DNA from: Deltaproteobacteria bacterium
GTDB taxonomy: Bacteria > Myxococcota > Myxococcia > SLRQ01
Length of the DNA stretch: 64,000 nt
Assembly: GCA_007130885.1 (NCBI GenBank)
Contig: SLRQ01000033.1
Coordinates: 18,311 to 82,310, forward strand
Direction of reading: 5' to 3'
The translations under genes were made by a program, and so were the position numbers. The notes beneath the pieces were generated by a model. The model was not told where the DNA came from and did not search any database. It saw only the letters and a list, made by a program, of their open reading frames with translations. This document shows, in pieces, positions 1 to 9,700 of the stretch. Within the stretch, counting starts at the first letter, position 1. Every line of letters starts with the position of its first letter.

Positions 1-1052
1 TGTTGGTGGTGCGCGCCGGGTCCAGCCGCACGGGAGGCGTCCACGGAGGCGCGGGGAGCCAGACCTCTCTCACCTGGAACGACCTCGCCGCAATCAGGGA
101 GGAAGCTTCGTCGGTGCTCTACGCCGCGCCTCTCTTGTCCAATAGAGCGCAGGTCATGGCCGAGGGAAACAATTGGAGCACCACCATTCAGGGCACCACC
201 GCCGAGTACTTCACGATCGCCAACTGGAGCATTGGGGAGGGCTCCTTTTTCTCCGAGGGAGATGACGATCAAGCACAGAAGGTGGCCGTGCTCGGCAAGA
301 CGGTGGCGGACAACCTCTTCGGGCCCTTCTCGGATCCGGTGGGACGGATGATTCGCATCGATCACGTCCCCTTCGAGGTGATCGGCGTTGCGGGTTCGAA
401 AGGCCAGACCGGCCACGGGCGCGATCAGGACGACCTCGTCTTCGTTCCGGCTCGGACATTCAGAATGAGGCTGCAAGGCGGGCTGGGACAGTACCTGGAC
501 GGCTCGGTCTTCGTCAGCGCGGTATCCCAGGAGGCGACGAGCATGGCCGAAAGGGAGATCTCCGCGCTCCTCCGCGAGAGGCACCGGGTCAGGCCGGGGA
601 TGGACGACGAGTTCACGGTGCGAAACCTCTCCGACATTGCGGATGCCAGGCAGGAGGGGGCGCAGACCATGTCACTTCTCCTCGCCGGCATCGCTCTCGT
701 GAGTCTAGTCGTCGGCGGCATCGGGATCATGAACATCATGCTGGTGAGCGTAACCGAGCGAACTCGTGAGATCGGTCTTCGCATGGCGGTCGGCGCCCGT
801 CCACGAAACATCATGGCGCAGTTCCTCACGGAGTCCGTTGCCCTGTCTCTCGTCGGTGGGCTGCTGGGTGTTCTGGCGGGGGTCGGTGCCGCCTCCTGGC
901 TGGTCGGCCGCTTCGGCTGGCCCATGCTGGTGCAGCCGCAGATGGTCCTGCTGGCGGTGGCTTTCAGCGCCGCGGTGGGGATCGGCTTCGGCCTCTACCC
1001 CGCTTTCAAGGCATCTCGCCTGGATCCCATTACGGCCTTGAGGTACGAGTGA
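1..1052 (+). CDS. MacB-like ABC transporter permease, C-terminal part (cut by window edge)
   Basis: This is the inner-membrane permease of a MacB/FtsX-type ABC exporter, which uses ATP hydrolysis to drive substrates through a periplasmic adaptor and a TolC channel. The visible 350 residues hold the end of the periplasmic MacB core (about residues 1-200) and the FtsX-type domain (about 220-349). The first membrane segment lies around 'LLAGIALVSLVVGGIGIMNI'. The conserved RTREIGLRMAVGA stretch and the closing 'ASRLDPITALRYE' are typical of the family. The reading frame is open at the left edge, so the N-terminal membrane segment and any ATPase lie outside the window. The stop overlaps the start of the following TolC-like gene, which suggests translational coupling and a shared export complex. 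The substrate cannot be told from sequence. Confidence 0.9.
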   Translation, partial: LVVRAGSSRTGGVHGGAGSQTSLTWNDLAAIREEASSVLYAAPLLSNRAQVMAEGNNWSTTIQGTTAEYFTIANWSIGEGSFFSEGDDDQAQKVAVLGKTVADNLFGPFSDPVGRMIRIDHVPFEVIGVAGSKGQTGHGRDQDDLVFVPARTFRMRLQGGLGQYLDGSVFVSAVSQEATSMAEREISALLRERHRVRPGMDDEFTVRNLSDIADARQEGAQTMSLLLAGIALVSLVVGGIGIMNIMLVSVTERTREIGLRMAVGARPRNIMAQFLTESVALSLVGGLLGVLAGVGAASWLVGRFGWPMLVQPQMVLLAVAFSAAVGIGFGLYPAFKASRLDPITALRYE

Positions 1053-2299
1053 TGAATCTCCTTGTTCTTGCTGTGACGCTTTCGGCGAACGTCTTGACTC
1101 TCGATGACGCCGTTCGGATAGCCCTCGAAAGCCACCCCGAGGTCACCGTGGCACGAAGCCAGGTCGAGGCGGCCGAGGCGAGAGCGAGAGAGACGAGAGC
1201 AGGCACCCTCCCCAGCGTCGACTCCTCGGCGTCGTACGATGTATCGGCCGGGCGTCCCCCTCCCGGTCCATTCGATGTCGGTGGCGGTTACCGGGCGTCT
1301 GTCTCCGGAAGCGTGCTCCTTTACGACTTCGGCCGCACGCGGGCGCGCGTGCGTTCCTCGGAGGTATCGGCGGACGCAGTCAAGACCGACGCCGAGGCAA
1401 TGCTTCGGGACATAGTCTTCAACGTCAGGCTCGCCTACATCGATGTGCTCGAAGCGGAGGCCATGGTCCAGGTCAACGAACAGACCTTGGAGAACGAGCG
1501 ACGGCACCTCCGGCGGACCGAGGCCTTCGTCGAGGCCGGGGAGCGGCCTCGTATCGACCTCGTCCGTTTCCAGACGCGTGTAGAGGAGGCCCGGGCGGCT
1601 CTGGTGATGGCGAAGAGCGATCTCCAGACGAGCCGCGCCAGGCTCCTTCGCGTAATCGGGCTGCCCGGTGAGCCTACCGCCTTCGCTGTCGAGGAGCCGG
1701 AGTTGCCCAACCTGGAGGTCGAGGCGCTCACCTCCGAAGAGCTGCTCGAACTCGCCTTCGAGGAGCGTGCCGACCTCGAGGCCGCTCGGCTTTCCCTCGT
1801 CGCCGGCGAGCTTGGGGTAGAGGCGACCCGGCTCCGCCTCCGGCCCTCGGTAAGGGTCTCCGCGGGGACGAGCTACTACGGGGATCGCTTCACCGAGCCG
1901 GGAGCAGGCGCATCCTTGGGTGTGAGCCTCTCGTGGCCGTTATTCGACGGCTTCGCCGCTAGCTCCGCCCTCGAAGCGGAGCAGGCGGGACTCCGGGCAG
2001 AGAGGGCACGCCTTCTCGCGCGGGAGCATGAAGTGTGGGGTGAGATAACCGAGGTCAGGTCGCAGCTCGACTCGAACCTTGCGCGGTTAGAGGCCGCCGA
2101 GCAGGGCCTCACCTCCGCTCTCGAGCTCTTGAGGTTGGCGGAGGCCCGCTACGCCGAAGGCGTAGGAGACTCCCTCGAGCTCGCCTCGGCCCAGCTGGAC
2201 GTAACCTCGGCCTCTGCGCGCCGTGTGCGTGCGGCTTATGATCTCGCGACGGCCCGTGCTCGACTTCTCCGAGCTCTCGGGAGGCAGGTATGGTCCTGA
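1052..2299 (+). CDS. TolC-family outer-membrane efflux protein (first copy)
   Basis: This protein is expected to form the trimeric outer-membrane channel of a tripartite exporter. It starts with a short hydrophobic leader, followed by 'LTLDDAVRIALESHPEV', the usual opening of outer-membrane efflux proteins. Two long alpha-helical, Ala/Glu/Arg-rich repeats follow, with the 'SVLLYDFGRTRARV' and 'LSWPLFDGFAASSALEAEQAG' elements that mark the beta-strand to helix junctions. About 415 residues is a normal family length. The ATG overlaps the stop of the MacB-like gene (TGATG), so it is almost certainly the channel of that transporter. A GTG three bases upstream is the alternative start. The sigma factor gene begins about 40 bases downstream. 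Confidence 0.9.
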   Translation: MNLLVLAVTLSANVLTLDDAVRIALESHPEVTVARSQVEAAEARARETRAGTLPSVDSSASYDVSAGRPPPGPFDVGGGYRASVSGSVLLYDFGRTRARVRSSEVSADAVKTDAEAMLRDIVFNVRLAYIDVLEAEAMVQVNEQTLENERRHLRRTEAFVEAGERPRIDLVRFQTRVEEARAALVMAKSDLQTSRARLLRVIGLPGEPTAFAVEEPELPNLEVEALTSEELLELAFEERADLEAARLSLVAGELGVEATRLRLRPSVRVSAGTSYYGDRFTEPGAGASLGVSLSWPLFDGFAASSALEAEQAGLRAERARLLAREHEVWGEITEVRSQLDSNLARLEAAEQGLTSALELLRLAEARYAEGVGDSLELASAQLDVTSASARRVRAAYDLATARARLLRALGRQVWS

Positions 2300-2339
2300 T
2301 GGAAGCACCCCCCGTCACGGGACGAAGGAAAGGTTTACG

Positions 2340-2909
2340 ATGTCGAGCACCGTGCTTCAGGCAAAGGTTGACGCAAGAGAGACGTTTCGAGAGCTGGTCG
2401 AAAACACGCACTCTCGCGTCTACCGGGTGGCTTTCACGCTGCTCGAGTCCCAGCACGAGGCCGAGGAGGTGGTCCAGGAGACCTTCGTTCGTGCTTGGGA
2501 GCGACTCGACGAGCTTCGAGACCCCTCGGCCACTACGTCATGGTTACTCAAAATTGCGGGTAACCTCGCCCGAGACAAGAGAAGGTTGTGGAGGCGACGA
2601 TCGAATGAACCTTTCGACGAAGCAACCATCGAGCCGCTTCGCGGCCTTCTGTGGGAAGGCACGCTCGAGTCACCCGACCAAGTCGTTCTTCGCAAGCAAA
2701 GGGCGGAGGCTCTCCGTCGAGCCGTCGACGGGCTTCGAGAACCCCAAAGAGTCGTCATCGTACTGCGAGAGATCGAGGAGATGACTTACGAGGAGATTGC
2801 GAGCGCGCTGGACATACCCGTGGGGACCGTTGAGTCCCGGCTTCACAGGGCAAGACAGAAGCTCGCCAAGAAGCTTCGCCGGTTGGTGGAGAAGGAGAAG
2901 AGCCCATGA
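2340..2909 (+). CDS. ECF (RpoE-like) RNA polymerase sigma factor
   Basis: This is a group 4 sigma factor that would redirect RNA polymerase to a small stress regulon. Region 2 (about residues 20-90) carries 'EAEEVVQETFVRAWERLDEL' and the tryptophan-rich 'SWLLKIAGNLARDKRR' motif. Region 4 (about 120-180) carries the helix-turn-helix 'MTYEEIASALDIPVGTVESR' and ends 'LHRARQKLAKKLRRL'. At 189 residues it is the usual ECF size. I chose the ATG at 2340 because a GAAGGAAAGG ribosome site precedes it and region 2 begins soon after; the frame is open further upstream inside the tolC gene, but that part has no family features. The stop overlaps the anti-sigma gene (ATGA), the classical sigma/anti-sigma arrangement. 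Confidence 0.92.
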   Translation: MSSTVLQAKVDARETFRELVENTHSRVYRVAFTLLESQHEAEEVVQETFVRAWERLDELRDPSATTSWLLKIAGNLARDKRRLWRRRSNEPFDEATIEPLRGLLWEGTLESPDQVVLRKQRAEALRRAVDGLREPQRVVIVLREIEEMTYEEIASALDIPVGTVESRLHRARQKLAKKLRRLVEKEKSP

Positions 2910-3331
2910 AATGCAAAGAAGCAAAGCTGGCTTTCTCGAAGTACTTGGACCGTCGCCTGGGAGACGCCGAGGGCCGGCGCCTGGAGGCTCACATTCATAT
3001 TTGCGAGCGTTGTGGGGAGAGTTTTAGGATCATGGAGGCGTCGTCTCGTGCGTTGCGGTCGCTGGATCCGACGCCGGCTCCGCCCTATCTGGCCGAGCGA
3101 GCCTTTAGGGTCGCCGTCTCTCCCAGGCGGGTGACGAGATTCTCGGAGCAGTTTGCTTTCGTCGCTAGACGCGCGGCTATAGCGGCTGCCCTGGCCGCAA
3201 TGGGTCTCTGGATCGGTGGAGGCCTTACCAATGGCTTACGAGAGATGGAGCCTCGGATGACGATGGTCGAGGCGGATCCAATGGAGATGGCCATCTACAT
3301 GTGGACGCCGGGAGCGATTTTCGATGACTAA
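2906..3331 (+). CDS. Membrane-bound zinc-finger anti-sigma factor
   Basis: The N-terminal domain shows the ZAS zinc-binding pattern H29-x3-C33-x2-C36 in 'AHIHICERC', which in this family clamps the cognate ECF sigma factor. A single hydrophobic segment near residues 90-112 ('AAIAAALAAMGLWIGGGL') would anchor it in the inner membrane. It is followed by a short, Met-rich periplasmic tail (about 30 residues, 'MEPRMTMVEADPMEMAIYMW'). The methionine-rich tail is suggestive of soft-metal contact, but that is inference. Its start overlaps the sigma gene by four bases and its stop overlaps the next gene by eight, so the three proteins are translationally coupled. Confidence 0.85.
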   Translation: MKCKEAKLAFSKYLDRRLGDAEGRRLEAHIHICERCGESFRIMEASSRALRSLDPTPAPPYLAERAFRVAVSPRRVTRFSEQFAFVARRAAIAAALAAMGLWIGGGLTNGLREMEPRMTMVEADPMEMAIYMWTPGAIFDD

Positions 3332-3776
3332 TGAAAGAATGACCAAAGCCTTCGCGCTCTTGCTCGCCCTCGTTTTAATCGCCGGAGGCGCCGTCATCGG
3401 CATCGCCGCGGAGCGGTGGCTGCTAACCTCCGATCTTGACTTGCCCGAGCGACGCGGACCGCCGCAATCCTTCAGCGACTCAGTGGAGAGATACGAGCGT
3501 GCTCTTGGCCTCGACGAGGATCAGGTCGAGGTCGTGGAGACGATCTTGAAGAGGCAGTGGTCGGAGATGGGCGAGGTGATGAAGACCTTCGATCCGAAAA
3601 TGGAGGAGATCCGGATACGTTCGCTCAAAGAGATCGAGGCCATTCTACGAACCGAGCAGCTAAGTCGCTTCACGGAACTGAAGGAACGCCACGAGAGGCG
3701 ACGCTCGAGAATGAGACAGCGTTTTCTGATCGAGCGAGAAGACGGAAAGATTTCCTCCGACTCCCGAGCGCCATGA
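3324..3776 (+). CDS. Spy/CpxP-like periplasmic stress or metal-sensing protein
   Basis: A 150-residue protein with one N-terminal membrane segment (about residues 8-30, 'AFALLLALVLIAGGAVIGIAA') and an almost entirely helical, charged domain. The pattern 'LGLDEDQVEVVETILKRQW...EEIRIRSLKEIEAILRTEQLSRF' matches the LTxxQ-type repeats of Spy/CpxP and heavy-metal-resistance CnrX-like sensors. These proteins bind misfolded protein or metal in the periplasm and modulate an anti-sigma factor. It overlaps the anti-sigma gene, so it is probably the third component of the sensing module. No histidine or cysteine cluster is obvious in the domain, so direct metal sensing is less certain than envelope-stress sensing. 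Confidence 0.75.
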   Translation: MTNERMTKAFALLLALVLIAGGAVIGIAAERWLLTSDLDLPERRGPPQSFSDSVERYERALGLDEDQVEVVETILKRQWSEMGEVMKTFDPKMEEIRIRSLKEIEAILRTEQLSRFTELKERHERRRSRMRQRFLIEREDGKISSDSRAP

Positions 3777-3927
3777 AGGACGCCCACGACAGAATGCACG
3801 TTCCGGCTACCTTTAGTTTCTTGGCGCCGAAGACCCGGAAAGGCAGAGTCAATTGCACATGCGGACAGATATCGGCAAGAGGCCGGCGGCGATACCCTCT
3901 ACGCAACGAGTACTCGAATGCGGAACG

Positions 3928-5355
3928 ATGTTTCGGGCATGGCTCACGGTCGGGCTCATCCTAGTCTTCGGAGGCTGTGCCATCGTGCGTTCCACCAATC
4001 CTTATGCGGGACTGGCGGGGCCAATGCCGATCGGAATGCCGGAAAGAGATTCGTTGGGGAGTGATTCCGGGCACCCGGTCGAACAACCGATGACCCTCGA
4101 GCGGGCGCTCTTAGTCGCCTTGGCCAACAACCCCGGCATTGCGGCATCCGGTCAAGCCGTCGCGGCGGCGAGCGCGGCGCGTGACATCGCCGCCGCGGAT
4201 AGGCTCCCGAGGATCGGCCTGTCCGGCGGCTACATGCGCCATCTCGAGGAGCAGAGGCTCGTTCCTCCTTCCATTCCAGGAGAGGCGAGCGTCTACGCCG
4301 CCGACATCCTAACGGCGGATGTCGTGGCAAGCATGCCTCTATTCACCGGAGGCAGGCTCATCAATCGAGTCAAGGCGGCCGAACTAATGGAGGAATCCGC
4401 CGCGCACCGCCTGGAACGGGAGCGTGACGAGCTGGTCTTCAAGGTCACCGAGGCATTCTTCGACATACTCGCTCAGCGGCGAGTGGTCGAGTCGCTCCAG
4501 TTCTCTCGTGAGGCCTTGGTCGAGCACCTCCGGCGCGTGGAACAGATGATCTCGGTGCAGAAGGCCGCGCGTGTCGATCTCTTGCGAACCGAGGTGCGAG
4601 TAGCGGACATCGAGCAAAAGCTCGCTCGCGAGCAGGGGTTGCTGGCGATTCGGGAGCAAATCCTCGGCTCGTTGCTTGGGCTATCGGACCAAGAGATGCG
4701 AGGACTCGCGGTCCAAGGGGATCTCGAGATCGGCGTGGAGGAGCAGGTGGAGCTTGGGGAGGCGTCCGATGTGGAGGTCGCGCTCGAACGCGCGTATGGT
4801 CATCGCCGAGACTATCTCGCCGCTCGCGCGAATCTCGAGGCGGAGGCAAGGCGAGTGGATGTGGCCAGATCGGAGTACATGCCGACGCTGGTCTTGCAAG
4901 GTTCCTACGGAACTCGTTTGGCGCCTTACGCGCGAGACGAGCCCGATGGTGGTGCCGCGACCGCCGACCTGGGACGGATAGGGGTCATGCTCGAGCTGCC
5001 GCTTTTCGAGGGAGGCCGGACGAGAGCGACGGTGGCGCGGGAGCGAGCGAATCTCGGCGCCGCAAGGGAGCGCCTCCGGGAGCTGGAGCTGAGAATACGT
5101 CTGGAAGTGGAGTCCGCGGCGGTCAGCATTCATAGCTCCTCGCAGAGGATACGAGCTACCGCCAAGGCGAGCGAGCAGGCCGAGGAGAGCCTTCGGATCG
5201 AGCGACAACGGTATGAGCTGGGGCGAGGGTCGATTACGGATGTGCTCGATGCTCAGTCCGCATTGCTCGAAGCGCAAACGAGTCACTATCGCTCATTGGC
5301 TGACTACCGAACGGCGCTGGCCCTACTTGTTCTTGCGGTTGGAGAAGAGATATGA
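3928..5355 (+). CDS. TolC-family outer-membrane efflux lipoprotein (second copy)
   Basis: A 475-residue outer-membrane channel protein. The ATG at 3928 is chosen because it gives a short lipoprotein leader ending 'VGLILVFGGC', so Cys would be lipidated. The frame is open further upstream but that part has no leader. The mature part contains two outer-membrane-efflux repeats: 'MTLERALLVALANNPGIAASG' opens the first, and the turn elements 'ASMPLFTGGRLINRV' and 'MLELPLFEGGRTRATV' mark the strands. Near the C-terminus 'YELGRGSITDVLDAQSALLEAQ' is diagnostic. It overlaps the next gene (ATGA), so it should be the channel for the RND pump that follows, separate from the channel for the MacB-like exporter. 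Confidence 0.9.
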   Translation: MFRAWLTVGLILVFGGCAIVRSTNPYAGLAGPMPIGMPERDSLGSDSGHPVEQPMTLERALLVALANNPGIAASGQAVAAASAARDIAAADRLPRIGLSGGYMRHLEEQRLVPPSIPGEASVYAADILTADVVASMPLFTGGRLINRVKAAELMEESAAHRLERERDELVFKVTEAFFDILAQRRVVESLQFSREALVEHLRRVEQMISVQKAARVDLLRTEVRVADIEQKLAREQGLLAIREQILGSLLGLSDQEMRGLAVQGDLEIGVEEQVELGEASDVEVALERAYGHRRDYLAARANLEAEARRVDVARSEYMPTLVLQGSYGTRLAPYARDEPDGGAATADLGRIGVMLELPLFEGGRTRATVARERANLGAARERLRELELRIRLEVESAAVSIHSSSQRIRATAKASEQAEESLRIERQRYELGRGSITDVLDAQSALLEAQTSHYRSLADYRTALALLVLAVGEEI

Positions 5356-6734
5356 AGAAGTGGATTTTGGTGGTTGTCGTCCTGCTCGTTCTCAGCGGCG
5401 GCGTCTTTCTCGTTAGAAGCATGGTCGGGAGTGATGACTCGCAGCGGCAGGGTCCTGATCGGAGGTCACCGCTGGTGCAGACGGAGCCCGCGCGATTGGA
5501 CCGTATCGAGGAGGTGCTCGAGGCCACCGCCGAGGTCGTGGCGACGAACTCGGTTACGATCAGGGCCACGATAGAGGGGCCGATCGCCTACCTTCCCTGG
5601 CGTGAGGGAGACATCATCGAAAACGCCGGGCAGAAGCTGGTCGAAATAGATCGGTCTCTATATCGGCAGGAGGTGCTCGCCGCCGAGGCGGCTCTCGCGG
5701 TCGCCGAGGCTAGCTTGTCCGACCTGAAGGCGGGAGCCCGGGAGGAGGAGATCGCCCAGGCGAAAGAGACGGTGAAACGGCTCGAGGCAGCCGCCGCCCA
5801 CGCCGAAGCCGATAAAGGGCGCGTCGAGTCGTTGGTCGCTACGGGTGCCATCCCAGGCGAGGAGGCGGATCGCGCCCGCTTGGAGCACGTGAGGCAGCAG
5901 ACGGAGCTTGCGTCGGCCCGGCAGCGGCACGCCATGCTCGAGACCGGTCCCACCGAGACCGCCGTGGCCGTACAGGAGGCGAAAGTCGAGGAAAACCGCG
6001 CTCGTCTGGCGCTGGCCCGGGCGCGGCTCGCCGAGTGCACCATCAACGCTCCCTTCGCCGGAGTCGTGTCGGAGGTCTTCGTACGCCCAGGTGACCTGGC
6101 ATCGGTTCGGGAGCCCCTGGTCAGGCTCCTAGACAACGATTCGCTCGTAGTGCGCTTCGCCATTCCCGAGAACCAGGCCGCCGGCGTGAGACCTGGAAAC
6201 AGCGCCTCGATCCGGCTCGACTCCATGCCGGGACGAACCCTCGAGGGACGGGTGGAGAGGCTCTACCCCGAGATAGACCGCCGGACTCGCACCCGGACGG
6301 CCGAGGCGGTCATCGTAGATGACGTGGACCTCGTCCCCGGCCTCTTCGCTCGGATCTCCGTTTCCGTTCGTTCCGCGGAAGACGCGGTGATCGTACCCGA
6401 CAGAGCGCTGCTGACAACGGCTAGTGGCGAGAGGGTGCTCTTCGTGCTGGACGAGGGAAAGGCGGTGCGTCGCCTGCCGACGACCGGTATCGAGCATGGA
6501 CAGGAGGTGCAGATCATCGAGGGTGTAAGTCCTGGGGAGCAGGTGATCGTCGCCGGACACGAGAGCCTCCAAGACGGAGCGGAAGTCAGGCTGCCTGGCA
6601 GCGGAGAGCGATTGGGTGGAGGGCAGCCCGGACGAAGCGAATCACCGGGGACCAAGGCCGATGCATCATCCGACACGGGGGTAGAGCCGGCCGAGGGCTC
6701 CTCGAAGCAGACCGGCGGAGCTTTTGAGCGATGA
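5352..6734 (+). CDS. RND efflux periplasmic adaptor (membrane-fusion protein)
   Basis: The adaptor bridges the inner-membrane RND pump and the outer-membrane channel. A single N-terminal membrane anchor ('WILVVVVLLVLSGGVFLV') is followed by the split biotinyl-lipoyl domain ('TIEGPIAYLPWREGDIIENAG' and 'CTINAPFAGVVSEVFVRPGD'). A long alpha-helical hairpin lies between them (about residues 105-210, rich in Ala/Glu/Arg). Then come the beta-barrel ('RFAIPENQAAGVRPG') and membrane-proximal domains. The last 40 residues are a low-complexity Gly/Ser/Glu tail. At 460 residues it is slightly longer than usual because of that tail. Four-base overlaps on both sides couple it to the channel and pump genes. 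Confidence 0.9.
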   Translation: MKKWILVVVVLLVLSGGVFLVRSMVGSDDSQRQGPDRRSPLVQTEPARLDRIEEVLEATAEVVATNSVTIRATIEGPIAYLPWREGDIIENAGQKLVEIDRSLYRQEVLAAEAALAVAEASLSDLKAGAREEEIAQAKETVKRLEAAAAHAEADKGRVESLVATGAIPGEEADRARLEHVRQQTELASARQRHAMLETGPTETAVAVQEAKVEENRARLALARARLAECTINAPFAGVVSEVFVRPGDLASVREPLVRLLDNDSLVVRFAIPENQAAGVRPGNSASIRLDSMPGRTLEGRVERLYPEIDRRTRTRTAEAVIVDDVDLVPGLFARISVSVRSAEDAVIVPDRALLTTASGERVLFVLDEGKAVRRLPTTGIEHGQEVQIIEGVSPGEQVIVAGHESLQDGAEVRLPGSGERLGGGQPGRSESPGTKADASSDTGVEPAEGSSKQTGGAFER

Positions 6735-9700
6735 AGATCACCGCGACGACCTTGAAGCGTCCGATCGCGGCGATGGTCCTCGGGATCGCCGTTTTTGCCA
6801 CCGGTGTGTTCAGCCTGGCCAACCTCGAGGTGGATTACCTCCCGGAGCTTACATATCCGATGGTTCGGATCCACATCTGGTGGTCCGGTGCCACGCCCGA
6901 GGAGATCGAGACCAACATCGCCGATCCCCTCGAGCAGGTGATGGCGACAGTGGACAACCTGGACTACCTCGAGTCGACCAGCACCGAGGGCATGTACACT
7001 CTGCTCGTCAACTTCCAGTACGGTGTCAGGCTGGAGGACGCATACCAGGATGTGATGGCGATCATGGGCCGCGTGGCACGGCAACTGCCGCCGGACATCG
7101 ACGCGCCGGTGGTGATGAAGGCCGATCCATCACAATCCCCCATCATCGAGGTCACATTGAGCTCGGACCAGCGGGATCTGGTCTGGCTTCGCGATTGGGC
7201 AGACAACTGGCTGGTCGAGCGGATCACGGCTGTGCCCGGGACCGCCGGTGTCGAGGTGATCGGAGGGCTAAAGCGAGAGATACGAGTGCACCTGGATCCG
7301 CGGCGACTGCAGGCCTACGCGCTGTCACCGGCACTGATCGCGAGAGTGCTGCACGAGGAGAATGTGCAGAGCTTCGCGGGAAGGGTCACTATCGAGAGCC
7401 GGGAGATCATAGCCAGAACGATGGGCGAGTTCGAAAGCGTGGAGGAGATCGAGAACGTCGTTATTGCTCGCGGGCCGGCGGGAGAGAAGGTCTATCTGCG
7501 GGATGTGGCTTCGGTAGAGGATTCTCACGAGGAGATGAGGGTCAACACTCGCTTCAACGGTCAACCCTGCGTCAAGCTGGCGGTCCTCAAGCAGGCGGCG
7601 GCTAATACCGTTACGGTGTCCGACACCGTCCAAAGACGGCTCGAGGAGCTGGGGCCCTACATTCCGGAGGACATCGAGTTCGGTTATGTCGAGAACCAAG
7701 GCGACTACGTGATGGGAGCCATCAATAGCGTCAGGAACTCGGCCTTCCTCGCGGCGCTCCTCGTCATCGCCGTCGTCTATCTCTTTTTGGGACGATGGCG
7801 GCAGGTGCTCGTCATGGCGGTTGCGCTACCTCTTACGCTGCTGGCCAATTTCTTCGTCATGAGAGTGGCGGGCTTCTCGATCAATGTCTTCTCTCTGGGC
7901 GGGCTGGTGGTCGCGCTCGGCGTAATCCTGGACAACTCCATCGTCGTGCTCGAGAACATCACCCGACTCAAATCCGAGGGCAGGGCGAACAGCGCTCGCG
8001 ACGGCACGGAGGAGGTCGGCTCCGCCATCGTCGCCTCCACCCTGACCTTTCTGGCGATCTTTCTGCCTTTCTTGTTCGTGCCGGGTCTCTCGGCGCTTCT
8101 ATTCAAGGAACTGGTGCTCGTCGTCGCCGGCGTCGTGATCATATCCTTGCTCGTCGCGGTTACCATCACTCCTCTTTTGACCAGTCGGCTCGTAACGACC
8201 ATCGAAGTGGAGAGAGTGTCCGGCATCGCCAGGCGTTTCGACGAGGTCATTGGGTTGGTTACCCGAGCCTACTCTCGCCTATTGGATATCTGTCTGGGCG
8301 CAAGGCCGGCGGTCGTCATCATTGCTCTCGCCGCTTTCGGCGGCGGTCTCTTCTTGGCACAGAAGACCGGATCGGAGTTTCTGCCCAGGCTCGACGATGG
8401 TCGCGTGATGGTGAAGGTGGTCATGCCCAGCGGCACATCCGTCGGAGAGGTCGACCGGGTGCTCTCGCGTCTCGAGGAGCAGATTCGAGACTTGCCGGAG
8501 ATCCAGAGCATCTTCAGCCTAGCGGGCGGCCGAGTCTGGGGCGTTGCATTGGTCGAGAACGCAGTCGAGGGCGAGCTGAACATCCAGCTCGTCCCGAAGT
8601 CACAGCGGGACATCTCGACCGCGGACTTCGTTTCCAAGATCCGTCCAATGATAGGCCGGGTACAGGTTCCGGGAGCGCGGATACCGGTAATGCAGATGCG
8701 CGCGAGAGGGATCCGTCGCTCGGGTGACCAGCAGGTGGAGGTGAACATCACCGGTGCCGAGTTGGTGCCGGTCTACGAGTTCGCCGGCGAGGTGGCGGCC
8801 AAGCTGCAAGAGACGCCCGATCTCATTGGCGTTAACGTCTCCATGCACATCAGCAAGCCCGAGTACCGAGTGTATGTCGACCGTGCGCGGGCCTCCGATA
8901 GAGGGCTCTCGACGCATCACGTCGCCACCACACTGCGAACGCTTGTCAGCGGCATGGTCAGCACTCAGTACAGGGACGGCAGTCATTACTATGGGGTGAG
9001 GCTTGTTGTGCCCGAGACCAGCCTCAACAGCAGGAGCGATCTCGAGAACCTGGTAGTGGACTCCAGCGGAGATCAGCCGGTCTACTTGAGAGACATCGCA
9101 AGGGTCGAGCGGGCGGTGGGGCCCATCGAGATCGTACGGGAGAATCAGGCCAAGAAGGTGGTCGTCCAGGCCGACTCGGGTCGCCTTAGCGTCGGTGAGG
9201 CCCTGGCGCAGGCCGAGCGCGCCGTGGCGGAGCTCGAGCCGCCATTCGGCGTGGAAGTGCGGATGGGTGGTCAAGCGCAGGTCATGGCCGAGAACAGGCA
9301 GGTGATGGGGCTGATCCTCGGCTTCGCCGCGCTCTTCGCCTTCGTCGTCCTCGCCATTCGCTTCGAATCGGTCGTGCTCCCGTTCTTGATCATGGTCAAC
9401 GTGCCCTTGGCGCTGACCGGAGCCTTCCTTGCCTTGTTCCTGACGGGTACTCCCATCGGGATCACGGTGCAGATTGGGATGGTGATCATGATGGGCGGAA
9501 TCACATCCCAGGGAGTAGTGCTCTTGGCGCTGGCCGAGCAGTATCGAGGCGAGGGCCTTTCATCTCTGGAGGCCATCCGTAAGGCGGCGCCAATCAGGAT
9601 CAGGCCGATCCTGATGACCCAGTTGACCACGGTGCTCGGGCTAACGCCTCTCGCCCTGAACATAGGCGAGGGAGGAGACATGCTCGTGCCCATGGCGATA

